NCBI GenBank assembly: GCA_963822255.1
Contig: CAWGGV010000002.1
Span: forward strand, 62,001 to 126,000
Origin: UBA7803 sp963822255
GTDB taxonomy: Bacteria > Pseudomonadota > Gammaproteobacteria > Pseudomonadales > Azotimanducaceae
Reading direction: 5' to 3'
Length of the DNA: 64,000 nt
The notes below the pieces were generated by a model. It did not search any database. It worked only from the letters and a program-made list of their open reading frames with translations, and was not told where the DNA came from. A program made the position numbers and the translations under genes. Below, piece by piece: positions 17,681-25,756 of this stretch. Within the stretch, counting starts at the first letter, position 1. Every line of letters begins with the position of its first letter.

Positions 17681-18649
17681 ATGAGCGACATCGAGCACCA
17701 CAGCGTCTTCGCCAACGGCGTCCGGCTGCACTTCGCCGCCTGCGGCACGGGGCCGACCGTGATCCTGGTCCACGGCTTCCCGGAGTCCTGGTATTCCTGG
17801 CGTCATCAGCTGCCCGCGCTGGCCGAGGCCGGGTACCGCGCTGTGGCGGTCGACGTCCGCGGTTACGGACGGTCGGCCAAGCCGTCCCGGGTGGACGACT
17901 ACCGGATGGTCTGCCACGTAGCCGACCTGGTGGGTCTGGTGGAGGCACTGGGCTGCGGTACGGCCGCCGTCGTCGGCCATGACTGGGGCGCGCCCATAGC
18001 CTGGACCAGCGCGCTGCTGCGACCGGACCTCTTCACCGCGGTCGCCGGCCTCTCGGTGCCGTACGCGCCCCCGACCCATCCCTCCGAGCCCGGCCCGCTG
18101 GCGCGGATGCGCGGGCGTGCCGGGGACGGCGAGTTCTACGTGGAGTACTTCCAGCAGGTGGGGCGCGCCGAAGCGGAGATCGAGCCGGACGTGCGGCGTT
18201 GGCTGCTCGGCTTCTACTGGTGCGCCTCGGGAGACGTGGTCGACGGCCCCAACATCTCCGTAGTGGCGCGCGGCGCCCGCCTGGCTGACAAGTTTGTCTA
18301 CCCGCAGGAGATGCCGGCGTGGCTGACGGACGAGGACCTCGACGTCTACACCCGCGAGTTCGAGTACTCGGGCTTCTTCGGCCCGCTGTGCCGATACCGC
18401 AACGTGGAACGGGATTTCGTCGATCTGGCGGCGTTCGCCGGCCAGCCGATCCGCCAGCCATCTCTGTTCGTCGGCGGGTCGAAGGACGGCCCCACGGTCT
18501 GGGGGAGGCCGGCGATCGAGCGATTCCCCGAGACTTTGCCGGGGCTGTACCGATCCGAGATCCTCGAAGGCGCCGGCCATTGGATCCAGCAGGAGCGGCC
18601 GAAGCAGACGAACGACCTGCTGCTCGAGTTCCTGGCCCGGGTCAGCTAG
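17681..18649 (+). CDS. Epoxide hydrolase-like alpha/beta hydrolase
   Basis: 322 residues from ATG 17681 with GAGG eight bases upstream. Oxyanion motif HGFPESWYSWRHQ, the substrate-facing DVRGYGRS turn and the nucleophile elbow VGHDWGAPIAW (nucleophilic Asp, HDWG) are the standard soluble epoxide hydrolase set. The closing histidine is in EGAGHWIQQERP. Cap-domain tyrosines are likely in the VEYFQQ and SGFFGPLCRYRN regions, the latter being the usual SGFxGxLNWYR-like block. Catalyses hydrolysis of an epoxide (or another ester-intermediate reaction) in the cytoplasm. Divergent from the TetR gene and followed by a TonB receptor; an earlier in-frame start at 17495 has no support. Confidence 0.88.
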   Translation: MSDIEHHSVFANGVRLHFAACGTGPTVILVHGFPESWYSWRHQLPALAEAGYRAVAVDVRGYGRSAKPSRVDDYRMVCHVADLVGLVEALGCGTAAVVGHDWGAPIAWTSALLRPDLFTAVAGLSVPYAPPTHPSEPGPLARMRGRAGDGEFYVEYFQQVGRAEAEIEPDVRRWLLGFYWCASGDVVDGPNISVVARGARLADKFVYPQEMPAWLTDEDLDVYTREFEYSGFFGPLCRYRNVERDFVDLAAFAGQPIRQPSLFVGGSKDGPTVWGRPAIERFPETLPGLYRSEILEGAGHWIQQERPKQTNDLLLEFLARVS

Positions 18650-18692
18650 CGCCCGGCGCGGCGGGTGTTGACCGACAATCCCGCGGTGTTGG

Positions 18693-18707
18693 TTAAAACG
18701 TGTTGCA
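18693..18707. promoter_or_regulatory. Candidate operator copy 2 (shared 15-mer upstream of TonB receptor)
   Basis: TTAAAACGTGTTGCA lies 62 bases before the TonB receptor ATG. Its core AAAACGTGTT is palindromic at 8 of 10 positions. It matches 13 of 15 bases of the site at 15561-15575. Both sites flank the TetR gene at 16735-17451, which makes that protein the obvious candidate ligand; no experimental support. Confidence 0.42.
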
Positions 18708-18769
18708 TTTTTCTTGCCTCTATGTCTTCATCCGCGGTGCCCGTTTTCGAGGTATCAGGGGAGAATCAG

Positions 18770-21406
18770 ATGCGCACGGATGACGCCCGGCGCGAATCCC
18801 GCCAGCAGTTCGGTGCGGTTCGCTCTGCCCATTGCAGTACTCGCGCGGCGCAGCGGCACCTGCCGGTGTTCGGCGCCACGTTACTTTCACTCTTCCTCTT
18901 CGCGCCGGTCCAGGCGCAGCAGTCCCCGGCCACCCAGCAGGGCGCGCGCGCCAACCCGCGTGCCATCGAGGAGGTGGTGGTGACCGCGCAGAAGCGCGAA
19001 GAGAGCATCAACGACGTCGGCATGTCGATCCAGGCCACCAGCGGCGACAAGCTGAAAGACCTGGGCATCAACGACACATCCGGCCTGTTCAAGGCGGTGA
19101 GCGGGTTCAACGCCAACCTCAGCTTCTACGGCACGCCGATCTACACCATCCGTGGGGTGGGCTTCCAGGATACGTCGCTGGCCGCCGGACCGACGGTAAG
19201 CGTCTACCTGGACGAGGCGCCCATACCGTTTTCGGTGATGACCCAGGGCGCGGTGCTCGACCTCGAACGGGTGGAGGTGCTGAAGGGGCCGCAGGGCACC
19301 TTGTTCGGAGAGAACTCCACCGGCGGCGCCATCAACTACATCGCCAAGAAGCCCTCCCAGGACTTCGACGCCGGCATCGAGGCCAGCTACGGCCGGTTCG
19401 ACGACGCGGACATCACCGGTGCGGTGGGCGGGCCCTTGACGGACACCCTGAGCATTCGGCTGGCGGCACGGGCGGAGACGTCGAGCGGGTGGCAGAAGAG
19501 CTATACCCGCGGCGACGCGCTGCCGCCCGATCCCTACTGGGTCGACCAGGGCCGCACCTACCGGATGGACAGCACGTTCGGCGAGAAGGAGTTCTACAAC
19601 GGGCGTTTGTCGCTGCTGTGGGAGCCGACCGACCAGCTGAGCGCCTTGTTTACGTTGAGCGGGTTCATAGACAAGGGCGACTCGCAGATGCCGCAGCTGT
19701 TCGGCTTCGCGCCGCTGAACCCGATCAACACGCTGAACCCGCTGATCGCCAACTATCCGATCGCCCCCGACGATGCCCGCGCCGCCGACTGGGGGCCATG
19801 TGTGAACGTGAGCGGCGGCACGCCGGCCAACGTGACGGGAGAGGTGAATCTCAGCAACCGGTTGTACGACAACTGCAAGCGAGCTGCCCGGGACAACGAT
19901 TACTACGCTCCGCGGCTGCGCGTCGACTATGACCTGAGCAATGGCATGACCGTCACCTCGCTGACCAGCTGGGAGAAGTTCAATCGCGACCTGCGCCTGG
20001 AAGGTGACAGCACCATCTACCAGGATTACGAGTCGCATCAGACGGGCTATCTGGAGGAGTTCTTCCAGGAGCTGCGGCTGTCCGGCAGCGTCGCCGATAC
20101 CGGCAGCTGGGTCGTCGGCGGCAACTACGAGTGGCAGTCGACCTGGGACAGCTTCCTGCAGAGCTACGGCATCTCCACCGCGGTGCCGACGCAGGTGATC
20201 ACGGCGACGCCCCTCGGTCCCACCAATCCCAACAACCGGCAGAAGATCCACACCTATGCCGCCTTCGCCAACCTCGAATACCCGGTGATGGAAAACGTCA
20301 TGCTGCAGGGCGGGGTGCGCTACACCAACCAGAAGCGTGACCAGCGCGGCTGTGGCAACGACGGCGGCGACGGCACGTGGTCCGCCATCTCAGCCGAGAT
20401 TCAGACCGTGCTGCAGATCGTGGGGGGCTATCCCGTGGTCGGTGGCGTGGACGTGGGGCCGGGAGCGTGCGCCACTACGGGTCCGCCGCCCACGTTCGAG
20501 CCCGTCGCCTCGGGCTTCAAGAGCAAGCTGGACGAGGACAACATCTCCTGGCGCATCAACGCCAACTGGACACCCACTGATGCCCAGCTGTGGTACGCCA
20601 ACATCAGCCAGGGCTACAAGTCGGGCAGCTTTCCGACGGTGGCGACCTCGGCGGTTGTGCAGCTGCGGCCGGCGACCCAGGAGAAGCTGCTGGCGTACGA
20701 GGTGGGCACGAAGCTGCGGCTGCTGGAAGGCACCATGCAGTTGAACGCGGCGGCGTTCTACTACGACTACGAGGACAAGCAGATCCTCGGCGCCATCGCC
20801 GACCCGACCTTTGGGTCGCTGCCGGCCCTGGTGAACGTGCCGAACTCGCACGTGATCGGCGGCGAGCTGGACCTGCAGTGGTATCCGATCGATGGCCTGC
20901 GCCTGGAGCCTTCCGTCAGCTACGCAAAGAGCGAGGTGGACGGAACCTTCTTCAACTACGATCCGTTCTTCGGCCCGACCAACCCTGACCAGAAGGACTT
21001 CTCCGGTGAGAAGTTCCCCAACGCGCCCACGTGGACGGCGAACTTCGATGCGGAGTACGACTGGAACCTGCAGAGCGGGTGGACGGCCTTCTTCGGCGGC
21101 CACGTGAACTATCAGAGCGATACCGTCGGCTTCTTCTACGACCGCTGCCAGGATCCCGCACGCTCCTGCACCCGCACGGCGCTGCCCGGGCTGGTGGGCA
21201 ACTCCAAGCTGGTCATTCCCGAGCGCACCTTGCTCGACCTCCGGGCCGGGGTCGAGAACGACAAGTGGCGCATCTGGGCCTGGGGCGAGAACGTCACCGA
21301 CGAGTACTACTGGACCGACTCGGCCCACGTGAACGACGCCCTGGTGCGCTATACCGGCATGCCGCGGACGTATGGCGTGACGGTGCGGGTGAACTTCGGG
21401 CAGTGA
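18770..21406 (+). CDS. TonB-dependent outer-membrane receptor
   Basis: 878 residues from ATG 18770, with AGGGGAG upstream; an open frame back to 18665 lacks a ribosome site. A signal peptide (LPVFGATLLSLFLFAPVQAQ) is preceded by an unusually long basic leader. After it comes IEEVVVTAQKREESINDVGM, the TonB-box and plug start typical of proteobacterial receptors. Plug blocks: YTIRGVGFQD, VSVYLDEAPI and VEVLKGPQGTLFGENSTGG. The barrel ends with a C-terminal VTVRVNFGQ, close to the usual aromatic terminus. Takes up a bulky substrate across the outer membrane using TonB energy. Neighbouring hydrolases suggest an organic rather than iron ligand (inference). Confidence 0.93.
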   Translation: MRTDDARRESRQQFGAVRSAHCSTRAAQRHLPVFGATLLSLFLFAPVQAQQSPATQQGARANPRAIEEVVVTAQKREESINDVGMSIQATSGDKLKDLGINDTSGLFKAVSGFNANLSFYGTPIYTIRGVGFQDTSLAAGPTVSVYLDEAPIPFSVMTQGAVLDLERVEVLKGPQGTLFGENSTGGAINYIAKKPSQDFDAGIEASYGRFDDADITGAVGGPLTDTLSIRLAARAETSSGWQKSYTRGDALPPDPYWVDQGRTYRMDSTFGEKEFYNGRLSLLWEPTDQLSALFTLSGFIDKGDSQMPQLFGFAPLNPINTLNPLIANYPIAPDDARAADWGPCVNVSGGTPANVTGEVNLSNRLYDNCKRAARDNDYYAPRLRVDYDLSNGMTVTSLTSWEKFNRDLRLEGDSTIYQDYESHQTGYLEEFFQELRLSGSVADTGSWVVGGNYEWQSTWDSFLQSYGISTAVPTQVITATPLGPTNPNNRQKIHTYAAFANLEYPVMENVMLQGGVRYTNQKRDQRGCGNDGGDGTWSAISAEIQTVLQIVGGYPVVGGVDVGPGACATTGPPPTFEPVASGFKSKLDEDNISWRINANWTPTDAQLWYANISQGYKSGSFPTVATSAVVQLRPATQEKLLAYEVGTKLRLLEGTMQLNAAAFYYDYEDKQILGAIADPTFGSLPALVNVPNSHVIGGELDLQWYPIDGLRLEPSVSYAKSEVDGTFFNYDPFFGPTNPDQKDFSGEKFPNAPTWTANFDAEYDWNLQSGWTAFFGGHVNYQSDTVGFFYDRCQDPARSCTRTALPGLVGNSKLVIPERTLLDLRAGVENDKWRIWAWGENVTDEYYWTDSAHVNDALVRYTGMPRTYGVTVRVNFGQ

Positions 21407-21417
21407 GGTGTTGAACG

Positions 21418-21445
21418 GGCGGCGGCACTGCGCTCTGCCGCCGCC
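21418..21445. terminator. Bidirectional hairpin between convergent genes
   Basis: A perfect ten-base-pair stem, GGCGGCGGCA (21418-21427) pairing with TGCCGCCGCC (21436-21445), closes an eight-base loop. It lies in the 42-base gap between the stops of the TonB receptor (+) and the nitronate monooxygenase (-). There is no real T-tract on either side, so it may act as a stability or Rho-assisted terminator. Confidence 0.6.
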
Positions 21446-21448
21446 TCT

Positions 21449-22522
21449 CTACATTAGGCCAGCGAGCGCAGCCGTCATCTCGTCGCCGAGCGCGCGCACC
21501 AGCTCGCCGGCAGCGAGCGGCCGTTCCCGTACCGGTCCCTGGCCCGCCCACATGGCGGCGAAATCGGTGGAGCCGGCCGGCGCGGCGGCTGAAAGCTGCT
21601 TCGCCGCGTCATAGGCGGCGGGATAGTCGGGCACCGCCGCTGCCAGGTGCTGTAATTCCCGCACGAACCGATTGACGATGCCGCGGGCAGGCCGCCCCGA
21701 GAACAGCCGCGTCATGGCGGTATGACGCGGCTCCTCGCGCAGCATCCTGCGGTACGCCTGCCCGGCGGCCGACTCCGGGCATTCCACGAATGCCGTGCCC
21801 ATCTGCACGCCCGCCGCGCCCATTGCCATGGCCGCCGCGATTCCGGCGCCGCTGCTGATGCCGCCCGCCGCGAGCACCGGCACGTCCACGGCCTCGACGA
21901 CCCTCGGCAGCAGGGTGAAGGTGGAAAGACCTTCGTCCGGTACGTCGCCGAATGCGCCGCGGTGTCCGCCGGCCTCGAATCCCTGGGCGACGATCACGTC
22001 GATGCCGCTCGCGACCAGGCGGCGCGCTTCGGCTACGGAGGTGGCGGTGGCTATGAGGCAGGCGCCGTATGACTTCAGGGCGTGGATGCTGGCGGCGGTG
22101 GGGAGGCCGAAATGGAAGCTCACCACTGGCGGCCGGAGCGCGGTCAGCACGTCCAGCATGTCGGGCTCGTCGTCCAAGGTCCGGTAGATCTCGTTCATCG
22201 CCGCCGGCGGCGGTACCCCGAGCTCTTCGAACCACGGCGTCAGGGTACGCAGCCAGGCCGCCTCCCGAGCCGGGTTGCGGCGGGGGCGGGCATGGGTGAA
22301 GACGTTGACGTTGAGCCGACCGGCGCACCGCGGAAGGGCGTCCCGGATGGCCGTTTCGGCGGCCGCGGCCGACAGCGCGCCCACAGCGATGGAGCCGAGG
22401 CCGCCCGCCGCGGAGACGGCACCGGCCATGGCCGGCGTCGAGACCCCGGCCATGGGCGCCTGCACCACGGGAACCGCGACGCCCGTCAGCGTGGACAGCC
22501 GCTCGGTGGCCGCCCGGGTCAT
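21449..22522 (-). CDS. Nitronate monooxygenase / 2-nitropropane dioxygenase family
   Basis: 357 residues. FMN-dependent TIM-barrel enzyme that oxidises alkyl nitronates; class members also serve as enoyl reductases. Seen: N-terminal PVVQAPMAGVSTPAMAGAVS, the GLGSIAVGAL segment, VVSFHFGLP, the flavin/active-site motif QGFEAGGHRGAF with the conserved histidine, and the phosphate-binding VPVLAAGGISSGAGIAAAMA followed by GVQMGTAF. Length is typical. Convergent with the TonB receptor across a hairpin terminator and divergent from isocitrate lyase. It could detoxify propionate-3-nitronate or act in a catabolic pathway. Confidence 0.9.
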   Translation of the reverse strand: MTRAATERLSTLTGVAVPVVQAPMAGVSTPAMAGAVSAAGGLGSIAVGALSAAAAETAIRDALPRCAGRLNVNVFTHARPRRNPAREAAWLRTLTPWFEELGVPPPAAMNEIYRTLDDEPDMLDVLTALRPPVVSFHFGLPTAASIHALKSYGACLIATATSVAEARRLVASGIDVIVAQGFEAGGHRGAFGDVPDEGLSTFTLLPRVVEAVDVPVLAAGGISSGAGIAAAMAMGAAGVQMGTAFVECPESAAGQAYRRMLREEPRHTAMTRLFSGRPARGIVNRFVRELQHLAAAVPDYPAAYDAAKQLSAAAPAGSTDFAAMWAGQGPVRERPLAAGELVRALGDEMTAALAGLM

Positions 22523-22557
22523 CGCAGGGGTCTCAAGATCTTCCTGCCCGGAATATG

Positions 22558-22585
22558 TTGATTACCAGATATTCCATTTTATTCT
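22558..22585 (+). promoter_or_regulatory. Candidate sigma-70 promoter for isocitrate lyase
   Basis: In an AT-rich island that stands out from the surrounding GC-rich DNA, TTGATT (22558-22563) and TATTCT (22580-22585) are separated by 16 bases and lie about 90 bases before the aceA ATG. Each hexamer matches consensus at four of six positions. Position and composition support it; no transcript evidence. Confidence 0.35.
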
Positions 22586-22673
22586 GAGGGCGTCGCTGAT
22601 ACTTTGTTCCGCATCCGAGAGGCGGAGGGTGCTTCCCGTCCGTCATTATCAACGTCATCTACAGGAAACGCTC

Positions 22674-24275
22674 ATGGCTGGTTACCTGCAACAGATCGAA
22701 GAAGTCAAAGCCCGTCTCCAGCAGCGGGACGAGTGGAAGGCCATCAACCCGGAGTACGTGGTGCGCATGCGCCTGCAGAACCGGTTCAGCACGGGCCTTG
22801 AAATCGCCCAGTACACGGCCGACATCATGCGCCGGGACATGGCGGCCTACGACAAGGATCCGGCCAGATACACCCAGTCCTTGGGCGCCTGGCACGGCTT
22901 CATCGCTCAGCAGACCATGATGGCGGTGAAGAAGCACCATGGCACCACCGACCGCCGCTACATCTACTTGTCGGGGTGGATGGTGGCGGCGCTGCGCTCC
23001 AAGTTCGGCCCCCTGCCGGACCAGAGCATGCACGAGAAGACCACGGTGTCGGATCTCATCGAGGAGATCTACACCTTCCTCAAGCAGGCCGACGCTCGCG
23101 AGTTGCGTCACATCTTCGCCCAGCTCGACGAGGCACGCGCGGCCGGCAACAACGTCGATGACATCATCCAGAAGATCGACGACTACGAAACCCACGTGGT
23201 GCCGATCATCGCCGACATCGATGCCGGCTTCGGCAACGAGGAGGCCACCTACCTGCTGGCCAAGCGCATGATCGAGGCGGGCGCCTGCGCTATCCAGATC
23301 GAGAATCAGGTCTCCGACGCCAAGCAGTGCGGTCACCAGGCCGGCAAGGTCACCGTGCCCCACGAGGACTTCGTGTCGAAGATCAACGCCGTGCGCTATG
23401 CCTTCCTCGAGCTCGGCATCGACAACGGCATCATCGTGGCGCGTACCGATTCGCTCGGCGCGGGCCTCACCCAGAAGGTGCCGGTGTCCATCCGCCGCGG
23501 CGATCTGGGCGAGCAGTACTGCAACTTCCTCGACGCCGAGCCCGTGCACGACATCAGCGAGCTGAAGGAAGGCGACATGACCATTCACCAGAACGGTCAG
23601 CTCTGCAAGCCCAAGCGCCTGGACAACGGACTGTACGCCTTCAAGGAAGGCACCGGGTTCGACCGGGTGGTGCTCGATTGCGTCACCAGCCTCGAGCACG
23701 GCGCCGATCTGCTGTGGATCGAGACCGAGCGGCCCAACGTCGAGCAGATCGCGGCGATGGTGGACGCCATCCGCGCCAAGCGGCCCGACGCCAAGCTGGT
23801 CTACAACAACTCGCCGTCGTTCAACTGGACGTTGAAGTTCCGCGAGCACGTCTACCAGGAGTGGAAGGCTGCCGGCAAGGATCTGTCGGGCTATCCCGAC
23901 CCCGCGAAGTCGGAGAAGGGCCTGATGGACGTGAAACTCGACGACTCGGAGCTCGCCGTGGAGGCGGATCGACAGATCCAGCAGTTCCAGAAGGACGCGG
24001 CGAAGCGCGCCGGCATCTTCCATCACCTGATCACCTTGCCCACGTACCACACGGCGGCCCTGTCCACCGACCGGCTGAGCGAAGGCTACTTCGGCGACAT
24101 GGGCATGCTGGCGTACGTGCGCGACGTCCAGCGGGCCGAGATCCGGCGCGATCTGGCGGCGGTGAAGCACCAGGATCTGGCCGGCTCCAACGTCGGCGAC
24201 GATCACAAGGAGTACTTCCTGGGTGAGAAGGCGCTGCTGGCCGGCGGTGCGGCGAACACCATGAATCAGTTCTGA
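22674..24275 (+). CDS. aceA: Isocitrate lyase (long form)
   Basis: 533 residues from ATG 22674 with AGGAAA upstream. Splits isocitrate into glyoxylate and succinate, the first step of the glyoxylate shunt used for growth on acetate or fatty acids. The catalytic loop KQCGH is at residues 217-221 (consensus KKCGH, here Gln in the second position, as in the long Pseudomonas-type enzymes). Other blocks: SGWMVAALRSKFG, IIADIDAGFGNEEATY, IVARTDSLGAGLTQ, YNNSPSFNW. The about 530-residue length and N-terminal style place it with AceA of pseudomonads rather than the 430-residue E. coli type. Malate synthase is not in the window. Confidence 0.96.
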   Translation: MAGYLQQIEEVKARLQQRDEWKAINPEYVVRMRLQNRFSTGLEIAQYTADIMRRDMAAYDKDPARYTQSLGAWHGFIAQQTMMAVKKHHGTTDRRYIYLSGWMVAALRSKFGPLPDQSMHEKTTVSDLIEEIYTFLKQADARELRHIFAQLDEARAAGNNVDDIIQKIDDYETHVVPIIADIDAGFGNEEATYLLAKRMIEAGACAIQIENQVSDAKQCGHQAGKVTVPHEDFVSKINAVRYAFLELGIDNGIIVARTDSLGAGLTQKVPVSIRRGDLGEQYCNFLDAEPVHDISELKEGDMTIHQNGQLCKPKRLDNGLYAFKEGTGFDRVVLDCVTSLEHGADLLWIETERPNVEQIAAMVDAIRAKRPDAKLVYNNSPSFNWTLKFREHVYQEWKAAGKDLSGYPDPAKSEKGLMDVKLDDSELAVEADRQIQQFQKDAAKRAGIFHHLITLPTYHTAALSTDRLSEGYFGDMGMLAYVRDVQRAEIRRDLAAVKHQDLAGSNVGDDHKEYFLGEKALLAGGAANTMNQF

Positions 24276-24282
24276 GTGTGTG

Positions 24283-24400
24283 TGTGGGAGCGACCTGTGG
24301 GAGCGACCTGTGGGAGCGACCTCCCGGTCGCGATCCTAGCTGTAGGAGCGACCTGTGGGAGCGACCTCCCGGTCGCGATCCGGAGATCGCTCCCACCAGC
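24283..24400. repeat. REP-like cluster D between convergent aceA and GH1 gene
   Basis: Three GTGGGAGCGACC-type left half units stack (24285-24330) before the first complete forward unit (ending GGTCGCGATCC near 24336), then another half unit (24343-24352), a second complete forward unit (24355-24381) and a reverse half unit (24385-24397). It starts just after the aceA stop and ends at the GH1 stop, so both transcripts would end in it. Left-half expansion here mirrors right-half expansion in clusters B and E. Confidence 0.85.
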
Positions 24401-24408
24401 AATCGACC

Positions 24409-25590
24409 TCACGCGTCCAGGGTGTTGGCCCGCGCGACGCGACCAAACCACTCCGCACTCGGCTTGGGCGTCCGCCGGAACGTCGCCCGGTCCACGTTCA
24501 CCATGCCGAACCGCGGCCCGTACCCCAACGCCCACTCGAAGTTGTCGAGCAGGCTCCAGTAGGTGTAGCCGCGCACATCGATGCCGTCGTCGAGGCAGCG
24601 GAGCACGCCCTCCAGTGCTGAGCGCACGAACCGGATCCGCTGCTCGTCGTCCTCCGTGGCGATACCGTTCTCGGTAACGAGCAAAGGTACGTTGCCGCCG
24701 GTCACCTTCCAGGCCCTGCGGATGGTCGCTTCCAGCGCCTGTGGCCAATACTCGTAGCCCATGGTGTCGATGACATCGACGCCTGCTTCCGGGCCGATCA
24801 CGCCGTTTGGCCCCACACGCGCGCGCGAGTAGGTCTGGACGCCGAGAAAATCGTCGCCCTCGGTGACGGCGAGAAACTCGTCCTCGTAGCGGTTGCGGAT
24901 CCGCTCACGCGCCGCTTCGCCGCCGTTCACGGCCTGCCAGTCGGTCATGGCGAGGGTCATGCCCACCGGCACGCCGGGCGCGGCTTCCCGAATGGCCTGA
25001 ACGGCCCGCGGATGGGCGTCCTGGAACACCCGATTCGCTCGTCTTCGTGTGCCGCTGTCGCGGATGCCGGGCGGGAACGAGCCGGCCAGGTAGCCGGCCA
25101 CGGCGACCACGTTGGGCTCGTTGATGGTGCAGGCGCGGCGCACCACGTCCTTGAGCTCGCGGGCCGCGCGCCCGCAGAAGCGGGCAAAGTGTTCCGCTGT
25201 AGCGGGTTCCGCCCAGCCGCCGGCGTCGGCCACCCAGCGCGGGGTGGTGAAGTGGTGGAAGGTCACCACCGGATCGATGCCGCGCTCGAGCAGGGCGGCG
25301 CAGATGCGGCGGTAGTGATCGATGGCGGCCGAGGACCACTCGCCGGGCGCGGGCTCGATGCGGCTCCACTCGATGGAGAAACGGTAGTTGTCGAGGCCGA
25401 GCTTCGCGACGATGTCCACGTCCTCGGCCCAGCGGTTCCAGCTGTCGCAGGCGTCGCCGCTCGGCTCGGTGCAGCCGGAGCCGGGCGTGTGCTCGAACGC
25501 CCACCAGTCGTTGTTCCAGTTGCCGCCCTCGATCTGGTGCGCGGCGGTGGCGACGCCCCAGCGGAAGGTTTCGGGGAACTGTTGGGTCAT
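24409..25590 (-). CDS. Glycoside hydrolase family 1 (beta-glucosidase type)
   Basis: 393 residues, somewhat shorter than the usual 440-450. Retaining glycosidase. Acid/base glutamate is in TINEPN (E158) and the nucleophile glutamate in LLVTENG (E307). N-terminal FRWGVATAAHQIEGG is the family's first strand and includes the substrate-binding Gln. YRFSIEWSRIEP and YTYWSLLDNFEWALGY (aglycone/glycone-binding Trp/Glu) are also present. No signal peptide, so it acts on imported glycosides. The segment DSGTRRRANRVFQ in the middle reads less conserved than its surroundings. Flanked on both sides by REP-like clusters. Confidence 0.92.
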   Translation of the reverse strand: MTQQFPETFRWGVATAAHQIEGGNWNNDWWAFEHTPGSGCTEPSGDACDSWNRWAEDVDIVAKLGLDNYRFSIEWSRIEPAPGEWSSAAIDHYRRICAALLERGIDPVVTFHHFTTPRWVADAGGWAEPATAEHFARFCGRAARELKDVVRRACTINEPNVVAVAGYLAGSFPPGIRDSGTRRRANRVFQDAHPRAVQAIREAAPGVPVGMTLAMTDWQAVNGGEAARERIRNRYEDEFLAVTEGDDFLGVQTYSRARVGPNGVIGPEAGVDVIDTMGYEYWPQALEATIRRAWKVTGGNVPLLVTENGIATEDDEQRIRFVRSALEGVLRCLDDGIDVRGYTYWSLLDNFEWALGYGPRFGMVNVDRATFRRTPKPSAEWFGRVARANTLDA

Positions 25591-25617
25591 GGGTAGAAGG
25601 TCCTGGTTGAGTAGTTA

Positions 25618-25753
25618 AGATCGCGGCCTGGAGGCCGCTCCCACAAGGCCGCTCCCACAAGGCCGCTCCCACAAGGCCGCTCCCACAGGCCTGCGCGGCC
25701 GGGCTCCCATTCCCGATCGCGGCCAGGAGGTCGCTCCCACAGGGGCCGCTCCC
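25618..25753. repeat. REP-like cluster E between GH1 gene and PLP-enzyme gene
   Basis: A full GC-stem unit (25619-25645) is followed by three 14-base right half units (AGGCCGCTCCCACA) to about 25687, an imperfect inverted unit (25693-25712), another full unit with mismatched arms GCGGCC/GGTCGC (25714-25741), and a last half unit to 25753. It lies immediately after the stop of the Cys/Met-metabolism gene on the minus strand. The mixed-arm unit is a useful intermediate between the two stem versions. Confidence 0.85.
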
Positions 25754-25756
25754 GGG

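Noticed and set aside
24283..25753. Possible CRISPR arrays, suggested by regularly spaced repeats
   Set aside because: Units are palindromic REP hairpins with little or no unique spacer, half units are tandem, and no cas gene is nearby.
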